From assembly GCF_024763615.1 (NCBI RefSeq), contig NC_077222.1:68882001-68946000 (forward strand): DNA of 64,000 nucleotides. Reading direction: 5' to 3'. Both the position numbers and the translations under genes were made by a program. Positions 46,205-57,052 of the stretch are shown in pieces. The notes under the pieces were generated by a model that was not told where the DNA came from, did no database searches, and worked only from the letters and a program-made list of their open reading frames with translations. Positions within the stretch are counted from its first letter, which is position 1. Each line of letters opens with the position of its first letter. Source of the stretch: Phlebotomus papatasi (lineage: Eukaryota > Arthropoda > Insecta > Diptera > Psychodidae).

Positions 46205-46612
46205 TATAAAAAGAGAGTAATAAAAATCATATTCGAACAAAAATTACTTATCGGTAAATAATCGGTTCATTACCAGTTCACGTTCACAACCTATTTGAAC
46301 CGATTTATAAATCACTCAAAACATTTTCCCAAAATATACCTCAGGAGTAATTTAACTTAATTTCGTATAAAAATTATTTATCGGTTCAGTACCGATTCAA
46401 AACCGATTGGAACCGATTCAGTTTTATAGCAAATTCCAAGACCTTTCCAACAAGCCCAATCATCACCCCATTCGCTTGATAAATTCGCTCTCTATAGTGT
46501 CTTTTTAACGTTTGACTTTGAAAAACTGTTATTAGGAACGATTCAACAGTATTTTCGTCTAAGGACGAAATGTCCGCCTGCGGGTAATCTCTAAAACATA
46601 TCCAAAAATGAA
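46205..46612 (+). repeat. Interspersed repeat family R, copy 2 (3'-truncated)
   Basis: Shares AAAAATTACTTATCGGTAAA, ACCGATTCAAAACCGATTGG and TTTTCGTCTAAGGACGAAAT with the 33.3 kb copy. It stops near AACATATCCAAAAATGAA, where the SINE fragment begins, so it lacks the GGACAGACGG end. Confidence 0.75.
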
Positions 46613-46715
46613 CCCCTTTAACTCCAGAAAAATTCCTGGTGATCTAGAAGGGATTCGAACCCGGGACATTTGCACCAGAGAGCTAGTGCTCTACCACTTG
46701 ATCTATTGAGTGCTC
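46611..46715 (-). mobile_element. tRNA-derived SINE, truncated copy (minus strand)
   Basis: Minus strand shows A-box-like ATCAAGTGGTAGAGCAC and B box GGTTCGAATCC, followed by CACCAGGAATTTTTCTGG and TTAAAGGGGTT. It matches the first third of the SINE at 52745-53037 and ends where family R begins. Confidence 0.75.
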
Positions 46716-47484
46716 AACGAAGAAGAAAAATTTAGTTTAGGAAGAATTTAGTGATAATAGTAATATAACAGCAATGATCAGAGCTCTCCTACTTCTTATT
46801 TAACGAACTTTAAATTTTTCAGAGATTTTTAACATTTTGTTGAATATTTTTAAATCTATTTTTATATACTTTTTAAAAAATTCGTTCAGAATTCCCTAAT
46901 TATAATTGCAAAAAGATAAAACTTAAGAAAATTTTTTTCGGAAACAGTTTAATTGCTATCGGATGTGTTTTGTGTAGTCGATAGAACAATTGATATTTAT
47001 ATGTAATACATTGCATAGATAGAGATGTCCGATTTCAATTCGCTATTGTGCGAAATGTGGCATTTCAGCAAACAAATAATCGAATGTGCCGAATGTGTGT
47101 TTTAATAGTTTGGAGAGGAAAACAAAGTGGATACAAACTGCAACAGACTAAAGCCAATATATCAATTTAATATTTGTCTCACAAATATGCACATAATTCA
47201 GAAGCGAGAATTTAATGAGCATAACCATAATCTGTGGTTCGCACATTTAGCAAAGCAACGCGTAGAAATGTCACAATTGTGTAGTTCAAAAATTGCTACA
47301 AACGGTTGAGTTTATCTACTCATTGAATACTACATTAAGCAATAAAAAATCAATTTAAAAAAACCCAAAGGACACATATCGACAGTGCAGCTCGTATCGT
47401 TAGATTAAGGAGGGATCGTATTTTTAAGATAAAATGGATTTTTTAAAATTATTCGCTATGTTTTACAAATTCACCATCTTTAAT

Positions 47485-47622
47485 GGCCTCTACACATTGG
47501 CAGTAATTTTCGTCAAAAATTGTTCTTTTGAAAGAACTCATCTGCACTGCTGTAGGCGGAAACGTCAAAATTCTGTCAAAAATGCAATTTTTGACGAAAA
47601 TTGCTCCCAATGTGTAGAGGCC
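47485..47622. mobile_element. TTAA-associated TIR element, copy 2 (138 bases)
   Basis: Left GGCCTCTACACATTGG...AATTTTCGTCAAAAATTG and right CAATTTTTGACGAAAATTGC...CCAATGTGTAGAGGCC are near-perfect arms of about 42 bases. TTAA lies on the right directly and on the left one base away, as expected for piggyBac-type insertion. Confidence 0.7.
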
Positions 47623-49356
47623 TTAAGACTTTCAAACTTTAAAAAGATGTGAAAGAAGACATATTTTTTAAACATTCTTAAAAATTATATTTCATTCGAT
47701 CTTTTAATCATATAAAAGTACCATATTTTAACTCTATTTTCTGAAAATTTCATTTCAAAATTTTAAAAAAATTCAGCCATTGGGACATGATTTTTGAAGG
47801 AAGTTTTTGAAAAATACGTACTTTTCTCAGAGTTTTGAAAAATACAAGATTTCTCAGAGTGTATTCATCTGACACCAAAAAACTAAATATGTCCTTTTAG
47901 CTGATGAGTTAAATTCATACTGGAACGATATTTTTTTTTTACCTTGATCACAACTTATTCTACAAGACGAAACGTGGTGTAAAATACGCCGAAAAATATT
48001 TTTTTTTTACAAAATCCTGCAAAAAATTCTAATTTTATTGAAAAAAAAGATGTACCGCTCAAGTACGAGTTTAACTTAAAAGGCCTCCGAGAATCAGGTC
48101 CCAACGACTGAATTCTTAAGATTCTTAAATAAAAATTTCAGATAATATAGATTAAATGTTACTCTTTTATATGCTTAAGAACTTGAATTAAAATAAAAAT
48201 TTATTACAAAATATGCTGTTTTCCAGTGTTTTTGACCCACGTAACCCCTTAGTAGAGTGCCAATAAGTGTTCCTTCGACCCTATTTAGTCTGTAAAAAAT
48301 CAGGCACTTTGGGCATATAATTGGTTATTCATAAGTTACTTTCACACAACAATTGCAATTTTTTGGAATTGCCTAGTAATATTGAAAATAGGTTTTCACT
48401 CTTGGTTATTACCGTCATCTTAAATGCAAACGAAAATCTGTGTATCAGAAATATAATCCTATTCCCTTGCCTATTCCTATTGATTTGATCGTAAGGATTG
48501 TCTAAAGGGGATTAAATACAATAGTTCAATCTTAAAAGTCCTTACTGAATCTGACAAGCATGTGAATTTCAGTTTCTCAATTACAATTAATTAACGATTT
48601 TAGAATGTGTATCAATGTTTGCAGACATAAGGAGCATCTTGTAAAGTCCTCTAGAAATTATTGTTGTGGAGAGATCCTTTCATTCTTGGGCAAGGAATTG
48701 TCTGTAAATGAAAGTCTCCTGGGGTGGTAAAATGAAAATCCAAGAAGTTGTGGAACATTTTATCTCTCATCCTTTCTTCTTTTTTGACATAAACTTAGAA
48801 ATTCCACGCCAAAGGGGTCTAGGGCAAGAAAGTGCGTCGTCAGTTGTTGACTGCTTTGGAAGATTGTTGGGAATCTCAATTATTTGTTTTGTGGGATGAA
48901 ATCTAAATATGCAATAATATTTCTAACCACGAAATCCACAGAATTCTTTTGTAAACTAAATATACAAGAAAATTACCAAGAAAAATACAAATATTTATAA
49001 TTCTACATCCCACTGAAAGCTCCAGGATTTTTCATTAGTTTTAACTTAAAATAAAAATTTTGAAGCACCATTCAGCATATTAATTAAGATTGTTTTCTAG
49101 AAGATTTATAAAAATAAATTTTCTTTTCAGTTTAATATTTATTTGCATGATACATTTTGTGAATGAACTCGTGCTAAAATGTAAATTACTCTTTCAAAGT
49201 ATTTGCAATTAATATCCATTGTCATACGCATGAAGTAGCTTCATAATAATATCCGAGTAATTATCATTTCATTCAATTTTTTTCAAAATGCTACGCAATT
49301 AAGCAAATTTATCAATAATATATTATATGTTACGTTACATATGCTCCCAAAATGTA
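47623..49356. other. Intergenic DNA, nothing recognised
   Basis: AT-rich. ORF 48708-48899 shows no domain. No TIR or RNA structure was identified. Confidence 0.6.
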
Positions 49357-49435
49357 GGGGGAAGTGGGGCACCTTTGAAAGAGAGTCACCTTTGAAATTG
49401 GGATTTTTCACCTTTTTAAATAAAACTGAGCCTTA

Positions 49436-49943
49436 GGGGAAAGTGCTCTCCCTTCGAACGTTCATGCCTTCGAATAATGTGAATTTCTTTTATTTTTCGT
49501 AAGAGATTTACACTAAATTATCATGGAATTATCAACAATTGATGATAATCCAACTACCCAAGAAGCAATATATTTTTAATATAGTTTTGTAGAATTCCCT
49601 AAGTAAGGCATTATAAAACCAAAAATATTTTTATTTGCTTATACCGCTCTTGGTTCCATCACTGAGATTGCTATAAGTAAAGTGGCGCACTCTTAAGGAT
49701 CTTAAGAGCTTCTATAGAAATTTCAACAGAAAATTCTCACTTCAAGTCTTTTAAAAGTGCACTAAAAGACTTGTCTAATACTTGGTTCTATAAGGCAGCT
49801 GTTTTGCTTCTTGGGTAATATTAGGTGAGATTCTTAACAATCTCACCTACTATTTAATAGAACTGTGTAAGTCTCTTAGGAAAACTAAAAGAAAGTTCAC
49901 ATTATTCGAAGGCATGAACGTTCGAAGGGAGAGTACTTTCCCC
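49436..49943. mobile_element. Nested MITE, 'TCGAACGTTCATGCC' family
   Basis: TA at 49434-49435 and 49944-49945. Left GGGGAAAGTGCTCTCCC, CTTCGAACGTTCATGCCTTC; right GAAGGCATGAACGTTCGAAG, GGGAGAGTACTTTCCCC. A shorter relative at 55008-55223 lacks the inner element 49557-49815. Confidence 0.82.
49557..49815. mobile_element. Third-level nested TIR element, CCCAAGAAGC termini
   Basis: Left CCCAAGAAGCAATAT, right TTTGCTTCTTGGG, TA at 49555-49556 and 49816-49817. In the 55008-55223 relative the site reads CCAACTAATATTTAATAG with a single TA. A small palindrome AGGTGAGATT/AATCTCACCT at about 49822-49848 is also absent there. Confidence 0.75.
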
Positions 49944-50194
49944 TATCGTAATATAATTTAGCTTCACAAACAGATTAAGAAGCTAAATTACATTTTGATA
50001 TGGCTCAGTTTCATTTAAACATAGGAGAACAATCCCAATTTCAAAGGCGCCCCATTTCCCTCTATTCTATATTGATTTTTTATTTACTTTAAAAGAAAAT
50101 TCTTCATGAATATGAACAACTAAAATTTGCTTGAATCTATAGTTGATAGTATAATTTGAAACTGTTTTATTTTATTATGTCATAAATACATATA

Positions 50195-50406
50195 GGGGAA
50201 AGTGGGGCACCACCAAACACGGGGTACCACCAAACACTGCGATTTTTTAATCGGATATTGAATATCAGAGGATAAGACCGATAGGAATTTATAGGCACTA
50301 TAGGGATGCTTGTCCACTGAAGGAATGGTCGAGATAGTTCAAGTAGTTTAGAAATAAAAATTAGTGTTTGGTGGTACCCCGTGTTTGGTGGTGCCCCAGT
50401 TTTCCC
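50195..50406. mobile_element. GGGG/TA MITE, 'ACCACCAAACAC' family
   Basis: TA flanks. Left GGGGAAAGTGGGGCACCACC then AAACACGGGGTACCACCAAA; right TTTGGTGGTACCCCGTGTTT, GGTGGTGCCCCAGTTTTCCC. Each arm holds two tandem copies of the same word. Confidence 0.8.
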
Positions 50407-52744
50407 TAAGACCTAAAGGAAATTTTAATTAACTTGACAGTTCGTTATATATACTACATTATGTAAATATGAATCCTTCTTTACTTGATAGGTATATACA
50501 TATTATGTCTCAAATAGGATGTAACATTTCAAAGTTGAATTAAGAATGAAAAGGGATAGTAAAGTGTTACAGTTTTGCGAAATGATCGACCTTGTGAATT
50601 TCTTGCGTTTCTACGAGCGGTTTAAACTAAAAATATCGCACATTGTATATTACAACGGCGGATCTTGGTTTTTGTCAATTTTTTGATATTGCTGTTTTCT
50701 GATAGGAAATTTATTAAATATTCATTATATTTAATAATCTCAACAACTTTGTTAGAAATATTTTTCATAATTTTGAGTATTTGTCAAGCTTGCAGAACAA
50801 AAATAGTATAAAAGTGGCGTATAATTATTTCCCTGAGTGTTTTTAGTGTTACAATGGCGTTATCTGAGGAATCATACGCCACTATTCCACTGACCATGAA
50901 TCCTACGCCACTATATCACTAAACGGCATTCATTTTTTAGCATTTCGAGGAATAATCAGTGACAAAATAACCTAGTTCGTTCGTGCAGTGCAGTGGATTG
51001 TTTTGTAGAGAGAAATTGCAAGATGGAAAAGGTTTACAATGGACCACTGCCTCTAAAAGACACAAAGAAACGTGATCTTATTTCTTTGTGTGAGGGAAAT
51101 CTTATTCCAAAAAAGCACTACACATTTTATCAAAATCTTGACTAAATTGTAAATATTCGAATCTTGACTTTTTTTTTTATAAAAAATGTCAATTGTATAT
51201 AGAATACAAAGAGATCTGAAGAAATGAATTGGATTCATGGACAAATAAAATGAAATATAAATAAAATACACAACTTTTCATTATTTATTTTTAATATCAA
51301 TGGGTCTATGATTTTTAAAATTAATTTATGGTCGAACAACAAAAGAAATATTGTTGAAATCCAATAAAAAATAATTCTAATAAAATTTAAATTACTAAAC
51401 AAGAGGCGTATCTTAAAATCCTTGTCTGGATTTTTAGTATTACAGTGACGTATAATTTTGGCAATTTTGCCGCATAAGTGTAAAAGTGACGGATCATTTT
51501 TTAATTTTTTAAATAACTATATTTTTGGGTAATAAAAGTGCAACATTTCGAGTTCCGCATATGTGCTCTATCCAGTGGAATCATATACAAACAATCTTTA
51601 AAATTTGTAAATGAAAATAAGAAAATATTATGAAATTTAGTTTTTGAGGCCGTCTCCTGAAAAATGCTGAAATCTGACAGCCGCCATTGTAATATTCAAT
51701 ATGCGATATTATTATTATCGAAACTCTATTAAAAAAAAGTTTATTGAATTTTATATCCACGATTTCAATAATCAATATAGAATAATTTACATAAAATTGA
51801 GCAGAATAAAAGACAAATTTCAATATATCACACAATTGTCGAGCATTCTTGAATTTTCTTTCTCGTGCCTCTTTGTGATCTTTGAAGCAGTTGCAATTTG
51901 CAGTTAAAAATTGTTTGAATTACAATTTGAAGAAATTTGATAAGCTGTCGCTATAGTAATCTCTCACTGCCATTGCACAAAACACCATTTTAAAATATCT
52001 GCAAATATTTTCTGCAAAATTAGCAAATTTAACGAACCGTAAATTTAGATTGATGCTGCATTCAGTTGAATCTATAAACACATATACGTACATAATATAT
52101 ATTATTACATACATAAACGTAATAGTCGCCGCAAAAATAATAGTCTCCATAACTATTAAAATGTTCCTGTTGCGTAAAGTTAAAAATAGAAACCTTTTGA
52201 ATCCGAAATCGAAGATTAAAAGAACAAAAAATTGTCCAAATTGAATTTTGCAATTACGCGAGGCAAATCTAAATTCTCTCAAAGTTCACACTTTTTCTCT
52301 AACATGAATTTCGTCTTTTAGTTTCCATTATTCGATTTTATGACTTGGGCATAAAAACTCCTGAAGCTTTTTATTGCTCTAGGAATAAAGAAATAGAAAT
52401 ATTATTGGTAGAACTCAGAGAGAAGACAGAATATATAATCCATGAAGAAATATATATTTCGATTTTCCATCCACATACATGGCTAATTTCTTGAACTCTA
52501 AAAGTCGCTAAAGTTTCGAGAAAAAATAATGTCACGATAATTGTCTGATTTCTGTTTGTGTTACCGACTTAGGGGTTAAACGTTTAGAGATATCAACTTT
52601 CGGTCTTCGCTGAGCCCCCTCCCTTTGCAGGAACAGACTTTCGTGTATTCTCAAACCAAAAAAATATTTTATTTTTATTTTTATAATTATTTAGTTAATT
52701 AATTTCAGACTGAACAATGCGTTCTTTAATTGTATTATTCTTAT
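50407..52744. other. Intergenic DNA, mostly unrecognised
   Basis: Holds repeated GGCGTATAATT / TACGCCACTAT words (50815-50925) suggesting an eroded inverted repeat, and a 40-residue ORF at 51023-51145. Short ORFs near 51.6-52.3 kb look like chance frames. Confidence 0.55.
51023..51145 (+). pseudogene. Possible transposon-derived ORF fragment (40 aa)
   Basis: Reads MEKVYNGPLPLKDTKKRD, LISLCEGNLIPKKHYTFYQN, LD, stop. The P-L-P-L and L-I-P-x-x-(H)-Y-x-F-Y pattern resembles C-terminal ends of uncharacterised repeat-encoded insect proteins, by impression only. Too short to classify. Confidence 0.25.
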
Positions 52745-53037
52745 TGCGGGCACTCAATGGGTCAAGTGGTGGAGCACTCGCTATATGTTGCAAGTGTCCC
52801 GGGTTCGAATCCCCTTTAGGTCACCAAGAATTTTTCTGGCGTTAAAGGGGTTCGAATTGCATCCAGTGAGCTTCACTGCACTTGACTCCACGGGGCATGG
52901 GACTGACAACCTCATCCCGTACAAGAAAAAATAATAATGCATGTCTAGAAATCCCTTTGCGGAAAGGTCTTGTTCCTTCATGGAAAGTTGTGCCAGCATT
53001 ATTATTATTTTTATTATTATTATTATTATTATTATTG
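52745..53037 (+). mobile_element. tRNA-derived SINE with (ATT)n tail
   Basis: Head CACTCAATGGGTCAAGTGG, GGAGCAC (A box) and GGTTCGAATCC (B box, 52802-52812), the internal pol III promoter of a tRNA. An unrelated body (GACTCCACGGGGCATGGGAC) follows, then a microsatellite tail of ATT repeats (about 52997-53037). It cannot be a working tRNA gene because no closed acceptor stem or terminator is seen. Confidence 0.85.
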
Positions 53038-53086
53038 CACTAAAGATTTTCGATATCCGGGTAATTGGTATCGAAAATGATAGATA

Positions 53087-53283
53087 GGGAGAACTGGGGC
53101 ACCTTTGAAAGTGGGCCAACTTTGAAATTGGGATTTTCACCTATTTTTAAGTAAAATTGAGCCTTATCGTGACATAATTTAGCTGCACAAACAGATTGAG
53201 AAGCTAAATTACATTATTATATGGCTCAGTTCTACTTAAACATAGGAGAAAAATCCCAATTTAAAAGGTGGCCCACTTTCTCC
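53087..53283. mobile_element. GGGG/TA MITE, 'CACCTTTGAAAG' family, uninterrupted
   Basis: TA flanks. Left GGGAGAACTGGGGCACC, right GGTGGCCCACTTTCTCC. Same family as 49357-50062, here 197 bases. GAGCCTTATCGTGACATAAT is the empty site for the nested element there. Confidence 0.8.
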
Positions 53284-54956
53284 TAGTAAAAACCCATGCG
53301 ATTAGGGACTTTTTTTTGACTTTTCCTGTGTTTGACAGCTGTCATTTGAATATCGGAGAGCTCTGTGTACTCACAATAATACTAATACAGTATATATTTT
53401 AGAGGTAATTCAGGAAGACGTTTATGGTCAATAGATATATCATCCGGACACCCAATTGATAGTGTGCTTGCATTTTAATGCACACGCCCCGGACTTGAAT
53501 TCCATTTAGATTACCATAGATATTTTTAAGCATTGTAGGATATTTGAATCATATAGGGGAAGGCTTTCCGGCTTCGGACACTCTCTGGCTCCGAACACAT
53601 TATATTTTTTTAAATCTTAAAAAAAACATATGACCTATTTTTTCAGAAAATTTGTGAATATGGAAAAAATATCAAGTGCTCGAAGCCAGAGTGCGTGAGA
53701 AGCCTGAAAGCCTTCTCTCTGCGCTTTTGTGTCAATGTCAATGTTAAAACTTTCGAAAACAACCGATTTGGGCAAGATAAGAATTTCTTTAAAAGGGAAA
53801 AGATTTTTTTATAAGAGCAAAATCTTAGTAAATAGAGATTTTATTGGAAATACAATTTATTTTACCTCTTCTCTTCAATTTTGTGATAATTCTTAGGTGA
53901 TTTATGTTCTAGTTTAAATTAATAGTAGAGCTCGGTGTACATTTAAAAACAACAGCAATCTAATGAGTTTGAACATTCCGCGAATTTCCCTCCCTTTGTC
54001 ATTGTTTTCCTGGTACTTGAATGTGACATGATAGTATTACATTTCTTCACATGGTAATATACACTGCATAAATATTAACAATTTAAAATACCCTTTAATC
54101 TGTATACTTCACATATGAATTTTGAATTGAGGAAGTGTATTTATGTATTATATTTTCGGTTGAATAACCAAAAAGACCCCCTGTGAAGCCATTAATATCG
54201 AACATTTACCCACATGATCGTCGACTGTTATGGGCACAACAATGAGAGGGCTTTACACTTTTTCTGCATGCACCACAGAATAAAATGTGGATTTAGGGGG
54301 TTTTACTAGGTGTCCACAATGGTTGATTTTATGCTTCACAGGCACATGCAAGAAAAACTCTAGCAGATGACGCATTTGATGCCATTAGTTATGGCAGTTG
54401 CTTATACAGAAGAATTAAATTGTAGTTTAAGAATTGTATAGTCAGTGAAAGGGATGGTTATTTTAGTGATAAAATACCCTTTAAGATAGTTTAATATGCT
54501 ACAGAACATTATAAATAATATACTATCAGTTCTCTAAATGAAAAGTCTTGTGTGTAATCTGGGAAAATTTAACTCGTATACATATAGGGCGTCTTAATTT
54601 TTTGCACTGATCTGTTCTCACACCATTAGCAAAATTACTCTACTATTTTCTCACACCCTCACGTTCAATTTTTGTTCATTCATTTCCATGGAACTTCGCA
54701 ACAAAATTCCACTAAACGGAAGTGAGTCCATAAATGAAAGAGTATAAAATACCAGTCATGAAAAAAATAATAGAGTCTCTATCATGAAGACTTATATATT
54801 TTTAATTAAAAAAAATCTGTATCAATTAATAGGTGTATTTTCCAATTTTAAATCAGTCAGTTTTAAAAGGTATTATACAATTTAATATAAATTCTTGCGA
54901 AATATTATTTTTATATTTTCCAGTACGCTTGTTACTGAGCCAGAAGCCAAACAGTA
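53284..54956. other. Intergenic DNA, nothing recognised except one MITE
   Basis: Apart from the GGGG/TA element at about 53556-53720, no gene or RNA was identified. Confidence 0.6.
53556..53720. mobile_element. GGGG/TA MITE, 'CTTCGGACACTCTCTGG' family
   Basis: Left GGGGAAGGCTTTCCGGCTTC, right GAAGCCTGAAAGCCTTCTCT with inner CTCTGGCTCCGAACAC / GTGCTCGAAGCCAGAG arms. The right boundary is approximate. Confidence 0.6.
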
Positions 54957-55373
54957 GGGGAAAGCGCGCTACCCTCGGACGGAACAAGCTTCAATTTATG
55001 TCTCGTAGGGGAAAGTGCTTTCCCTTCGAACGTTCATGCCTTCGAATAATGTGAATTTGTTTTATTTTTCGTAATAGATTTACACTAAATTATCATGGAA
55101 TTATCAACAATTGATGATAAGCCAACTAATATTTAATAGAAATGTTTAAGTCTCTTAGAAAAAATAAAAGAAAATTCATATTATTCGAAGGCATGAACGT
55201 TCGCAGGGAGAGTACTTTCCCCTATGGATTTCACACATAGCTCCTTTCTGAAAATTTGAAGCATTGAACTAGCTATTAAAATATAATATTATAATGGTCC
55301 AAATTTATTTATAACACATTGAAAAAAGGATTTGTGCGAAGCATAAATCGTCCGAAGGTAGCGCGCTTTCCCC
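54957..55373. mobile_element. GGGG/TA MITE, 'GCGCGCTACCCTCGGACG' family, with nested element
   Basis: TA flanks. Left GGGGAAAGCGCGCTACCCTC, right GAAGGTAGCGCGCTTTCCCC. Interrupted at 55008-55223 by another MITE. Confidence 0.78.
55008..55223. mobile_element. Nested MITE, 'TCGAACGTTCATGCC' family, short copy
   Basis: TA at 55006-55007 and 55224-55225. Left GGGGAAAGTGCTTTCCC, right GGGAGAGTACTTTCCCC. Uninterrupted version (216 bases) of 49436-49943. Confidence 0.8.
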
Positions 55374-55477
55374 TAACGCGCTGTACACACTAGAGAAATT
55401 TATGTCAATATTTGGCAGTTTTCCTACGCAAGCATGGGTAATTTTCTTCAATATGAAGATAACTTTCTCTAACACTG

Positions 55478-55638
55478 GTAAAAATAAAAGGATCAAATTG
55501 ATCCAAATCTGATCCTTTTACAAAGGATGGATCAAATTTCAAACTTTGAATGCACATTTATCAAAATATAACATGTTAATTTGATGAATCCTTTAAAATA
55601 GGATCAAATCTGGATCAATTTGATACTTTTATTTTTAC
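55478..55638. mobile_element. TIR element with GGATCAAATTGATCC arms, inside a TTAA-type remnant
   Basis: Left GTAAAAATAAAAGGATCAAA, right TTGATACTTTTATTTTTAC. It lies between CTGTACACACTAGAG (55379) and GTGTAGAGGCGG (about 55646), which look like the two ends of the TTAA-associated family, so it may be nested there. Confidence 0.6.
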
Positions 55639-56127
55639 AAATGAATGTGTAGAGGCGGTAGATGTTATAAGGGATGGAATTCCGATTTTTACTGCTCTCT
55701 ATAAGTGTAATTTCGCTATTTTTAATTTTTCAAAATCAGCATTAAACTGTTTAATATCGATTTGTCCACCGAACACAGTTAGCTTAAAGAGCACCGTTTT
55801 CAGCATATATTTGCTGTGGCGATCAGCTGAATAGTCAGCAGTTCTTGAGCAAAAAGTACTAACGAAAAATAGGTATGGAAATGGCACTGCCGTGGGAGTG
55901 TCATTTTAAGGTTAGTATTTAGTATTAAGCTGAAAATTCATACATTTTGAGTTGAATTGAAATCTATTAGCATTTGTATCAATCTCAATCAGTGAAGTAA
56001 CACTAATTCGGTATTATATTTGCCAATGACGTAGATTTATTTTTTTAACGTTTTTACAAAATCAAAGCTTAAGGAAATCTAAAATGCGCACTTCTTAAAC
56101 ACTTTTCCGATCTATTACATTACAACT

Positions 56128-56466
56128 ACAGTAGACTCGCTAATTCGGCTCTTTTCAGATCGGGCTACTTTTTAATTCGGGCAGCAGTTAAATTTGAAAA
56201 AGGTTTGTTGTCATTTTTCAAGTTTAATTACGATTATCAAATGAAGCAAATATGCTCAAATTTGGCATGGTTTGTCTTAGTTTTGATGTGATTTTGCTGT
56301 ATTAAAGGATTTTCATGAAATTTACAATAAATGTGAGTATGTAAACTCAATATATGTATGCAGATGAATAAAAAATCGTTGCATTTCAAAAAGTTTGTCG
56401 CCAGAATTTCTCTCTAATTCGGGTGACGTTTTGGTCCCAAATACCCGAATTTGAGAGAGTCTACTG
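56128..56466. mobile_element. CAGTAG-type TIR element
   Basis: Left CAGTAGACTCGCTAATTCGG, right CCGAATTTGAGAGAGTCTACTG, TA on each side. The interior matches 42851-43188 in the opposite orientation. Confidence 0.72.
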
Positions 56467-56519
56467 TACTTAAAACGGTCGTTTCTATCCTGACCTGACC
56501 CTCTGTAATAGTATTGATA

Positions 56520-56726
56520 GGGGGAAGTGGTGCGTCTTTAAGTTAGGGCAGCTAAAAAAACTGGGCTTTTTTCCTATTTTTAAATGAACTTAGTCTTATC
56601 ATGATATAATTTAGGTTTACAATTCATTTGTTGAGCTAAAATCATGATAAAAATTTCCATTTAAAAATAGGAGAAAAATGCCCAATTTCAAAACTGTCCC
56701 AATTCCAATCTGCCCCACTTCACCTT
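56520..56726. mobile_element. GGGG/TA MITE, 'GGGGAAGTGGTGCGTC' family
   Basis: Left GGGGAAGTGGTGCGTCTTTA, right AATCTGCCCCACTTCACC. The centre resembles 53087-53283 (ATGATATAATTTAG, TAAAAATAGGAGAAAAAT), so it is a diverged relative. Confidence 0.65.
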
Positions 56727-56848
56727 ATACGTTATACCTCTAGAATTGGATGTTTATGTAAAAATTGTATTAAAACCACATGGAGCAGTAAAAATTAGCG
56801 GTGTGTTTGAACACGTAAGATTGTAGTTTGTGTGTAATTTTGCAGTTT

Positions 56849-57052
56849 CACTGAGAAAAAAAAGAGGGTGCGATTAACTTTTTTTTCCTCATAACTTTAA
56901 CACTTTTTAGGTGTAAAAATATATCAACGTTTTTTTAATGTTAATTTTACACCTTAAAAAGGGTAATATTTACACCGATTTCGGATCAATACTGCAGGGT
57001 AAAATTAACATTTCCGGAATGTTATTTTAACTTTTTCGGATTTCTCTCAAGT
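56849..57052. mobile_element. CACTGAGA-type element, copy 1
   Basis: Left CACTGAGAAAAAAAAGAGGG, right GGATTTCTCTCAAGT. Internal GTTAATTTTACACC and GGGTAAAATTAACATT words. It is the inverted relative of 58875-59040. Confidence 0.65.

Larger units (their letters stand above)
44779..47484. other. Intergenic DNA with repeat fragments
   Basis: No gene recognised. Contains an inverted-repeat element (about 45171-45821) with a TAA microsatellite (45237-45271), the partial family-R repeat (46205-46612) and a truncated minus-strand SINE (46611-46715). Short ORFs have no visible domain. Confidence 0.6.
49357..50062. mobile_element. GGGG/TA MITE hosting two further nested elements
   Basis: TA flanks at 49355-49356 and 50063-50064. 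Ends GGGGGAAGTGGGGCACC and GGCGCCCCATTTCCCTC. The word CACCTTTGAAA is repeated inside the left end. The uninterrupted relative 53087-53283 shows that 49436-49943 is an insertion. Confidence 0.82.

Noticed and set aside
46640..46715. tRNA-like sequence with A and B boxes
   Set aside because: A second copy with a SINE body and ATT tail exists at 52745, and no proper acceptor stem is seen, so it is a SINE head and not a tRNA gene.
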